A model generated the notes under the pieces. That model did no database searches. It was not told the origin of the DNA and saw nothing but the letters and a program-made list of their open reading frames with translations. From positions 372,001 to 436,000 of the forward strand of contig QAIB01000003.1 of the NCBI GenBank assembly GCA_030418545.1: a stretch of 64,000 nucleotides of DNA. Direction: 5' to 3'. The number at the start of each line of letters is the position of its first letter. The first letter of the stretch is position 1. The stretch is from Xenophilus aerolatus. GTDB taxonomy: Bacteria; Pseudomonadota; Gammaproteobacteria; Burkholderiales; Burkholderiaceae_C. Shown piece by piece: positions 58,108-64,000 of this stretch. The translations under genes were made by a program, and so were the position numbers.

Positions 58108-58159
58108 GCGATCGGCCATGCGTTCGCATCGGCGGCAGCCGATGCGCACCGGCCATCCG

Positions 58160-58181
58160 AGCCCGCTTCGGCGGGCTTTTT
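58160..58181 (+). terminator. Terminator after acnB
   Basis: Stem AGCCCGC / GCGGGCT with a TTCG tetraloop and a T5 run, about 55 bp after the acnB stop. Confidence 0.9.
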
Positions 58182-58233
58182 GCTGCCCGCTTCAAGCTGC
58201 ATACTCCTGCGACACCCCCGTCGAAGGAGCGCC

Positions 58234-59478
58234 GTGCCCCCGCCCATCCGAAGCCTCCACACCCGCTGCTGCATCGTCGGCGGCGGCCCCGCAGGGTTGA
58301 TGCTCGCCCTGCTGCTCGTGCGTGCCGGCGTCGAGGTCACGGTGCTGGAAAAGCACGCGGACTTCCTGCGCGACTTCCGTGGCGACACCGTCCATCCGTC
58401 GACCCTGCAGGTCATGGCCGACCTGGGCCTGCTCGACGCCTTCCTGGCGCGTCCGCACGACGAGGTGCGCCGTCTGCATGCCACCGTCTCGGGCCAGCGT
58501 GCGCGCCTGGCCGACTTCGAGCGCCTGCGCTCGATGCCCTGCCGCTTCATCGCGCTCATGCCGCAATGGGACTTCCTCGACTTCCTGCGCGACGAGGCCG
58601 AGCGCAGCCCGCGCTTCCGTCTGCTGCTGCGCACGGAGGGCACGGACGTGATCGAAGAGGAAGGCCGTGTCGTGGGCGTGCAGGCCCGTGACCCGGAAGG
58701 CGAGCTGAGCATCCGGGCCGACCTCGTCGTCGCCTGCGACGGGCGCCGCTCCGTGCTGCGCAATGCGGCGGGGCTGAAGGTGCGCGACATCGGTGCGCCC
58801 ATCGACGTGCTGTGGATGCGCCTGTCGAAGGCGCCCACGGACGACAACGAGAGCGGCGGCTTCGTCGACGCCGGCCACTTCCTGGCCATGATCGACCGCC
58901 ACGACTACTGGCAATGTGCCTACGTCATCGCCAAGGGTGGCATCGACGCGCTCCGGGCGCGCGGGCTCGAGGCCTTCCGCGAGGCCTTGGCACGTGCCGC
59001 ACCCCCGCTGGCCGGCCGTATGCACGAGATCGCGAGCTGGGACGACGTGAAGCTGCTGAGCGTGACGGTGGACCGCCTCGACACCTGGTGGAAGCCCGGC
59101 CTGCTGTGCATCGGCGACGCGGCCCATGCCATGTCGCCCATCGGCGGGGTGGGCATCAACCTGGCGGTGCAGGATGCGGTGGCCACGGCCAACCTGCTGC
59201 GCCGGGTGCTGGCCGCACCGGCGGTGTCGCAGGCCGACCTCGCGCCCCTGCTCGCGAAGGTGCAGGCCCGGCGCATGCTGCCTGCGCGGCTGACCCAGGC
59301 GGTGCAGGTCGCGGTCCAGAACCGGTTGCTGGCGCCGGTCCTTCGCAGCGCGGGCCAGGCGGCGCCGCTGGCGCTGCCCTGGCCGGTGAAGCTGCTGCAG
59401 CGCGTGCCGGCTCTGCAGGGCCTGCCGGCCTATGCGGTGGGCGTGGGCGTGCGGCCGGAGCGCGCCAAGGGCTACTGA
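58234..59478 (+). CDS. FAD-dependent monooxygenase/oxidoreductase
   Basis: A 414-residue group A flavoprotein (PheA/TfdB or UbiH-like). The N-terminal dinucleotide motif is CCIVGGGPAGLMLALLLVRAGVEVTVLEKH, the middle motif DLVVACDGRRSVLRNAAG, and the second FAD motif LLCIGDAAHAMSPIGGVGINLAVQDAVATANLL. Such enzymes hydroxylate aromatic or related substrates; the substrate is unknown. The start is GTG at 58234 with a strong GAAGGAG ribosome-binding site. Its 3' end overlaps the convergent GH15 gene by seven bases. Confidence 0.85.
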   Translation: MPPPIRSLHTRCCIVGGGPAGLMLALLLVRAGVEVTVLEKHADFLRDFRGDTVHPSTLQVMADLGLLDAFLARPHDEVRRLHATVSGQRARLADFERLRSMPCRFIALMPQWDFLDFLRDEAERSPRFRLLLRTEGTDVIEEEGRVVGVQARDPEGELSIRADLVVACDGRRSVLRNAAGLKVRDIGAPIDVLWMRLSKAPTDDNESGGFVDAGHFLAMIDRHDYWQCAYVIAKGGIDALRARGLEAFREALARAAPPLAGRMHEIASWDDVKLLSVTVDRLDTWWKPGLLCIGDAAHAMSPIGGVGINLAVQDAVATANLLRRVLAAPAVSQADLAPLLAKVQARRMLPARLTQAVQVAVQNRLLAPVLRSAGQAAPLALPWPVKLLQRVPALQGLPAYAVGVGVRPERAKGY

Positions 59479-61421
59479 CGCGGCTGGCGCGACGGCCGCG
59501 CCTTCGCCTTCGTCGTCGTCTCCTTTGCCTTCTTGCGCAGTGTCTTCGGCAGATGCGCAGGCCCGTGGCCGTCCATGTCCGCAAGCTCCCACACGCCGCC
59601 CACCGCCAGAGTGATGGCATGCGCACTGTTGATGAGGCCGATGTGCGAGAAGGCCTGCGGAAAGTTGCCCAGCTGCCGGCCGCTGGCAGGGTCGTATTCC
59701 TCGGCGAACAGGCCCAGGTCGTTGCCCAGTGCCAGCAGTCGCTTGAAGAGGGCACGGGCCTTGCGCAGCCGGCCCATGGCTGCATAGACGTTCACCAGCC
59801 AGAAGCTGCAGGCCAGGAAGGCGCCTTCGCCGCCGGCCAGGCCGTCCACGCCGAGTTCGGTGCGGTAGCGGTACACCAGGCCGCCGGAGATCAGCTCGCG
59901 TTCGATGCGCGCGATCGTGCCCTGCACCCGCGCGTCGTGGATGGGCAGGAAGCCGATCAGCGGAATGAGCAGCAGCGCCGCATCGACCGTGTCGGCGCCG
60001 TAGTACTGCACGAAGGAATTGCTGGCCGCGTCGTAGCCTTTCGCCAGGACGTCGGCGCGGATGGCGTCGCGCGTCTTGCGCCACTGCTCGACGGGTCCTT
60101 CGAGGCCGAAGTGCTCGGCGCTCGAGATCATGCGGTCGAAGGCCAGCCAGCACATGATCTTGGAATGCACGAAGTGGCGGGGCTCGCCGCGCACCTCCCA
60201 CAGGCTGCTGTCGGGCTCGCGCCAGAGCGTGGTGAGCTGGCGGGCGATGGCGCGCTCCAGCGGCCAGACCTTGTCCATGTCGGCCAGGCCCGCCTTGCGG
60301 GAGGCATGGAAGGCGGCGATCACCGAGCCGTACACGTCGAGCTGGCGCTGCACGTGCGCGCCGTTGCCCACGCGCACCGGCCGGCTGTTGTCGAAGCCGG
60401 CCAGCCAGTCGAGCTCGAACTCGTTGAGCACGCGCTCGCCGTGCAGGCCGTACATGATCTGCAGGTCCTCGGGCGAACCGCCTACCGCGCGCATCAGCCA
60501 CCAGCGCCACTCGCTCGCCTCGTCGAGGTAGCCCGAACCGATCAGCGCGTACAGCGTGAGCGCCGCGTCGCGCAGCCAGCAGAAGCGGTAGTCCCAGTTG
60601 CGCGCGCCACCGGGCTGCTCGGGCAGCGAGGTGGTGGGCGCCGCCACGATGCCCCCGGTGGGCGCGTAGGTCAGGGCCTTGAGCGTGAGCAGCGAGCGCT
60701 CCACCGGCTCGCGGTACTCGCCGCGGTTGCCGCAATGCGCGCTCCAGGCGCGCCAGCGGCGCGTCGTGTGCTCGAGCAGCGAGTAGGCGTCGCGCGTGAT
60801 CGGCGGCCGCTCGTGCGAGGGGAACCACTCCAGCGCGAAGGCCATCGACTGCCCCGCGGTGACCGAGAACTCGGCGCAGCTGGCAAAGTCCTCGTTGACC
60901 AGCGGCACGCCGGCCGTGATGCGCACCGCATCGGGGCCGGCTACGGCGTGGATCGCGCCGTCGACCCGCTGCACCCATGGCACCCATTCGCCATAGTTGA
61001 AGCGGATGCGCAGTTCGGTGCGCAGGTCCACGGTGCCCCGCACGCCGCGCACGATGCGCACCACCTCGTGCGTGCCGTCGCGCGAGGGCTGTGGCATGAA
61101 GTCGGTCACCGTGGCCGTGCCGTGCGGCGTCTGCCAGGTGGTCTCCAGCACCATCGTGCCGGGCAGATAGCGTCGCGTGACACGCGCCTTCGCATGGTCG
61201 GCGCGCAGGCTCCAGTGGCCGTTGCGCTCGTCGCCCAGCAGGCTGGCGAACATGGCCGCGGCGTCGAAGCGGGGCAGGCACAGCCAGTCGATGCTGCCGT
61301 CGCGGTGCACGAGCGCGGCGCTGTGGGTGGAGCCGATGAGAGCGTAGTCCTCGATACGGCGGGACGACGGCTTGCGTGAGCCTGGGGGTTGGGGCGTGGC
61401 GCGCGGCGGTCTGGAGGTCAA
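59472..61421 (-). CDS. Glycoside hydrolase family 15 protein (trehalase/glucoamylase-like)
   Basis: A 649-residue GH15 protein. The N-terminal beta-domain (RIEDYALIGSTHSAALVHRDGSIDWLCLPRFDAAAMFASLLG) is typical of bacterial GH15 enzymes, several of which are trehalases. The (alpha/alpha)6 barrel has ARNWDYRFCWLRDAALTLYAL, SPEDLQIMYGLHGER and GLFAEEYDPASGRQLGNFPQAFSHIGLINSA, which should hold the catalytic Glu residues. It ends in a Lys-rich tail (KKAKETTTKAKARPSRQPRQ). No signal peptide is seen, so it is probably cytoplasmic. Overlaps the FAD gene tail to tail. Confidence 0.9.
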   Translation of the reverse strand: MTSRPPRATPQPPGSRKPSSRRIEDYALIGSTHSAALVHRDGSIDWLCLPRFDAAAMFASLLGDERNGHWSLRADHAKARVTRRYLPGTMVLETTWQTPHGTATVTDFMPQPSRDGTHEVVRIVRGVRGTVDLRTELRIRFNYGEWVPWVQRVDGAIHAVAGPDAVRITAGVPLVNEDFASCAEFSVTAGQSMAFALEWFPSHERPPITRDAYSLLEHTTRRWRAWSAHCGNRGEYREPVERSLLTLKALTYAPTGGIVAAPTTSLPEQPGGARNWDYRFCWLRDAALTLYALIGSGYLDEASEWRWWLMRAVGGSPEDLQIMYGLHGERVLNEFELDWLAGFDNSRPVRVGNGAHVQRQLDVYGSVIAAFHASRKAGLADMDKVWPLERAIARQLTTLWREPDSSLWEVRGEPRHFVHSKIMCWLAFDRMISSAEHFGLEGPVEQWRKTRDAIRADVLAKGYDAASNSFVQYYGADTVDAALLLIPLIGFLPIHDARVQGTIARIERELISGGLVYRYRTELGVDGLAGGEGAFLACSFWLVNVYAAMGRLRKARALFKRLLALGNDLGLFAEEYDPASGRQLGNFPQAFSHIGLINSAHAITLAVGGVWELADMDGHGPAHLPKTLRKKAKETTTKAKARPSRQPRQ

Positions 61422-61513
61422 CGCGGGATGTCTCCGTGCGGTCGCGCGTCCGGCCCCGCGCCGTGCGGCGTCGAAGGCGCGAGGATGGTTCGGCCTCAGC
61501 CTACCATGGCGCC

Positions 61514-62101
61514 ATGCACCCCGTGACCCCCTGCGCCGCGGCCGTGGCCGAGGCCCTGCTGCCCGATCCCTTCTATCTCGCCGTCACCGTCGACCATGCC
61601 GACGACCCCGCGCGCCGGCTGGCGGTGCTCGGCGCCTATGTGGACCAGGCCCTCGACGAGGCGCCGACGGTGGGCTTCTGCACCCGCGCCCAGCACGACG
61701 AGGCCGGGGCGGCGATCTGGCATCTGCCGCAGCCGCCCGAGGTGGCTGCGCGCGCCGATGCGGCGAAGCGGGCGCAGCTCTCGGCGTTGCTCGGCGCGCG
61801 CGGCCTGAGGAACTACCGGGCCATCGTCGACTTCATGGCGCCCCATGCGGCGCGCGCCGTTCCGCCCGATGCGTGGTACCTCTCCATCGTGGGCGTCGCA
61901 CCCTCGCTGCAAGGGCGGGGCGTGGGCGCGCAACTGCTGGCGCCTGCGCTCGCACGCGCCACGGCGCATCGGCGCCCGTGCTACCTCGAGACCTTCACGC
62001 CGCGCAACCTGCCGTTCTACGAGCGGCTGGGGTTCCGGCCGCTTGCCATGCACCGCGAGCCGGTGACGGGCGCGGACTACTGGATCCTGCTGCGCGACTG
62101 A
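61514..62101 (+). CDS. GNAT family N-acetyltransferase
   Basis: A 195-residue acetyltransferase. The acetyl-CoA motif A is YLSIVGVAPSLQGRGVGAQLLAPALARA, followed by CYLETFTPRNLPFYERLGFRPL, the usual strand 5 and C-terminal arm of GNAT proteins. The long N-terminal half is variable. The ATG at 61514 lies 92 bp from the divergent GH15 gene. The acyl acceptor is unknown. Confidence 0.87.
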   Translation: MHPVTPCAAAVAEALLPDPFYLAVTVDHADDPARRLAVLGAYVDQALDEAPTVGFCTRAQHDEAGAAIWHLPQPPEVAARADAAKRAQLSALLGARGLRNYRAIVDFMAPHAARAVPPDAWYLSIVGVAPSLQGRGVGAQLLAPALARATAHRRPCYLETFTPRNLPFYERLGFRPLAMHREPVTGADYWILLRD

Positions 62102-62147
62102 GCTACCGGTACGGCGTACTGGGGCGCCTCGGAGCGAGCCGAAACGC

Positions 62148-64000
62148 TCACTGCGGCGGGTTGTCGCCGCGTGGACGGCGTTGCGCCTGCTGCTGCATCT
62201 GCTGCATGCGGGCCTGGGCGGCCTGCTGCTGCTGTTGCTGCATCTGGGCCTGCTGCTGCGCGCGCTGCTGCATCTGCTGTTGCATCTGGGCTTGCTGCTG
62301 CGCCCGCTGCTGCATCTGTTGCTGCATCTGCTGCTGTTGTTGTTGCTGCTGCTGGCGCATCGCCTGCATCTGCTGCTCGCGTGCCTGGGCCTGCATCTGC
62401 TGGGCGCGCTGCGCTTCCTGCTGCTGACGCATGGCGTGCTGTTGCGCCTCCTGCTGCTGGCGCATGGCCTGCATCTGCTGGGCGCGCTGCTGTTGCTGCT
62501 CGGCCTGCTGCTGCATCGCGCGCTGCTGCTGCTGTTGTTGCTGCTGCTGCGCTGCCTGTTGCTGCTGCATCTGCTGACGGCGGGACTGCTCCTGCACCGC
62601 CTGTTGCTGCTGTTGCTGGCGCTGGGCCATCTCCTGGGCACGCTGCTGCTGGGCCTGCTGCAGTTGCTGCTGGCGCGCCCGGTCGCGTTGCTGGGCCTGC
62701 AGCTGATTCTGCTGTGCGTCCCGCGCCTGGCGCTGCTGCTGTTCCATCAGTGCCTGGCGTTGCTGCTGCTGTTGAAGGCGGCCCTGCGCGTCCTGCTGGG
62801 CCCGCAGCTGGGCTTGCTGTTGCTGAGCACGCGCGGCCTGCTGCTGCTGCTGCTGTTGTTGTTGCTGCGCCTGAAGTTGCGCTTCGCGGCCGCGCTGCAA
62901 CTGTTGCTGCTGCTGAAGCTGCCGTGCCTGGTCCTGCTGGGCGCGTGCCGCCTGTTGTTGTTGCGCCTGGAGCTGCTGCATGCGGCCTTGCTGTTGCTGC
63001 TGCTGGGCCATCTGCGCCTCGCGTGCCTGCTGGGCCTGCTGCGCCTGGAGCATCTGGGCCTGTTGCTGGCGCCCGGCCTGCACCTGCTGTTGCTGCAGCA
63101 TCTGCTGCTGCGCCGCCTGCTGCATCTGCGCGGCTTGTTGCTGGCGGGCGGCCTGCGCCTGCTGCGCCAACTGCTGCTGCTGCGCCAACTGCTGTTGCTG
63201 CTGCTGGGCCTGCTGCTGCATCTGCGCCTGCAGCATCGCCTGCGGGTTGCCGCCCGGGCCGAAGCGGCCTCGCTCCACGTTCGCGGGCGGCACCCACACG
63301 TTGTTGTTGAAGACCACGGCGGGGCGGTCCCAGCCGGGTGGCCGGCGGTCCGGTCCGCGGTCGCGGTCACGCCAGTTCGGCCGACCCCAATACATGTCCC
63401 AGTTGCGCCAGCCCCAGTCGTGGCGCTGCAGCGCCGAGCTGACGACGATGCCCGTGCCGAAGGCCAGGGCGCCCACCACCACAGGGTTCACGCGCTGGGG
63501 CTCGGCCCAGTACACCGGCGGGTTGTAGTCGTAGCCCGAGTAGTAGGGGACCGGCTCGCCGTACGCGACGCGCGGGTCGTACGCGGGCACGTACACCACG
63601 TCGGGCTGGGCCGGCTCGATCGTGATGTAGGTGGGCGGCGGCTCCACGATCAGGGGGCCACCGTAGCCCGGCGGCGGCGCGCTGCCCTGGTACATCGGCG
63701 GCGCACTGCTGGCCTGGGCGACGCGCAGCTGCTTGCTGCTCTTGAGTTCGCCGGCCTTCTGCGCGCGCAGGCGCATGACCTGGATGGCGTTCATGACGTC
63801 GTTCGGGTCGTTGTAGTAGGCCTGGCCCAGGGCGGTGGTCCACGGGATGTTGTTCGCCAGCTGGTCGAGCGCGGGGCGGAAGGCGGTGAGCGCCTTCACG
63901 CTCGGGTCCCAGGGCTGCTGGTTCGCCGCGTCCGCGAGCGGGCCGCCCTTGAGTCCGGCGTTCTGCTTCATCCAGCCTTGTGCAGCCGTCACCTGGTCGG
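62148..64000 (-). CDS. DUF3300 protein with giant glutamine-rich tail, 5'-partial
   Basis: The gene runs off the right edge, so the N-terminus, probably with a signal peptide, is missing; an apparent start near 63992 is likely internal. The visible N-terminal part (about 250 residues) is a DUF3300 domain: AFRPALDQLANNIPWTTALGQAYYNDPNDVMNAIQVMRLRAQKAGEL, then TYITIEPAQPDVVYVPAYDPRVAYG and Trp/Arg-rich HDWGWRNWDMYWGRPNWRDRDRG. From about base 63240 to the stop the protein is dominated by Gln with some Ala, Met, Arg and Leu, about 355 residues, predicted coiled-coil or disordered. Family function is unknown, probably envelope-associated. Confidence 0.85.
   Translation of the reverse strand, partial: DQVTAAQGWMKQNAGLKGGPLADAANQQPWDPSVKALTAFRPALDQLANNIPWTTALGQAYYNDPNDVMNAIQVMRLRAQKAGELKSSKQLRVAQASSAPPMYQGSAPPPGYGGPLIVEPPPTYITIEPAQPDVVYVPAYDPRVAYGEPVPYYSGYDYNPPVYWAEPQRVNPVVVGALAFGTGIVVSSALQRHDWGWRNWDMYWGRPNWRDRDRGPDRRPPGWDRPAVVFNNNVWVPPANVERGRFGPGGNPQAMLQAQMQQQAQQQQQQLAQQQQLAQQAQAARQQQAAQMQQAAQQQMLQQQQVQAGRQQQAQMLQAQQAQQAREAQMAQQQQQQGRMQQLQAQQQQAARAQQDQARQLQQQQQLQRGREAQLQAQQQQQQQQQQAARAQQQQAQLRAQQDAQGRLQQQQQRQALMEQQQRQARDAQQNQLQAQQRDRARQQQLQQAQQQRAQEMAQRQQQQQQAVQEQSRRQQMQQQQAAQQQQQQQQQRAMQQQAEQQQQRAQQMQAMRQQQEAQQHAMRQQQEAQRAQQMQAQAREQQMQAMRQQQQQQQQQMQQQMQQRAQQQAQMQQQMQQRAQQQAQMQQQQQQAAQARMQQMQQQAQRRPRGDNPPQ
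62165..63240 (-). repeat. CAG/CAA-rich low-complexity tract encoding polyglutamine
   Basis: About 1.07 kb made mainly of CTG, TTG and CTGTTG-type triplets on the plus strand (CAG/CAA on the coding strand). It contains runs of up to about ten glutamines separated by Ala, Arg, Met or Leu, such as AMRQQQEAQ repeated several times. A mixture of CAG and CAA codons breaks up perfect repeats. Confidence 0.9.

Noticed and set aside
54739-58149. A minus-strand open frame of over 1,100 codons opposite acnB
   Set aside because: AcnB on the plus strand is full length with all catalytic motifs; the antisense translation is Arg/Gly/Ala/His-rich with no family features, as expected from high GC at third codon positions.
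58192-61281. A frame of about 1,000 codons in an alternative register over the GH15 gene and the FAD gene
   Set aside because: GH15 and FAD-enzyme motifs are found in other frames; this frame has none.
62165-63240. CRISPR array or tandem VNTR
   Set aside because: The periodicity is triplet-based and in frame with a single coding sequence; there are no unique spacers between conserved repeats.

Overview
The window looks like core chromosome of a high-GC betaproteobacterium, most probably family Comamonadaceae (Variovorax/Acidovorax/Ramlibacter-like). The evidence is gene order: rluC–gph–Rieske–sppA, yceD–rpmF–plsX–fabHDG–acpP–fabF, rpoE–rseA–rseB–mucD–lepA–lepB–rnc–era–recO–pdxJ–acpS–nagZ, trpFBA–accD, leuCDB–asd–fimV–truA, sdhCDAB–sdhE–gltA and mdh–acnB. 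The genus is an inference. I see no rRNA, tRNA, CRISPR array, prophage, integrase or transposase.

Layout. 1–6.4 kb: RNA-modification and housekeeping genes (rluC, gph, a Rieske protein, sppA, an MFS transporter, an RsmI-like methylase, maf, yceD). 6.6–12.4 kb: L32 and the fatty-acid synthesis cluster. 12.5–18.8 kb: the sigma-E envelope-stress operon, ending in two identical mucD copies. 19.3–28.0 kb: lepA, lepB, a DUF4845 protein, rnc, era, a small exported protein, recO, pdxJ, acpS and nagZ. 28.4–32.1 kb: a methyltransferase, lysS, a LON-domain protein and yggT. 32.2–45.5 kb, minus strand: a biosynthetic block reading leuC–leuD–leuB, asd, fimV, truA, trpF–trpB–trpA, accD, headed by a LysR regulator. 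45.8–50.8 kb, minus strand: sdhC–D–A–B–E–gltA. 51.0–58.1 kb: a GntR regulator divergent from mdh, then a Tam-like methyltransferase, a CitE-like lyase, an exported protein and acnB. 58.2–64 kb: accessory genes (FAD monooxygenase, GH15 hydrolase, GNAT acetyltransferase, and a DUF3300 protein with a very long glutamine tract that runs off the window).

Together the genes cover type II fatty-acid synthesis (accD, fabD/H/G/F, acpP, acpS, plsX), the TCA cycle (gltA, acnB, sdh, mdh), leucine, tryptophan and aspartate-family biosynthesis, and envelope quality control (rpoE/rseA/rseB/mucD, sppA, lepB).

The most unusual points are not new gene families. They are (i) an exact 1,712-bp head-to-tail duplication carrying mucD; (ii) a dispersed repeat with core GCTAT-N7-ATAGC, at least 12 copies, several inside genes or supplying stop codons; (iii) a second inverted-repeat family in the leuB–leuD–leuC gaps; (iv) a candidate small RNA and a DnaA-box-like site upstream of lepA; and (v) the polyglutamine tract. 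I found no convincing new multi-gene system.
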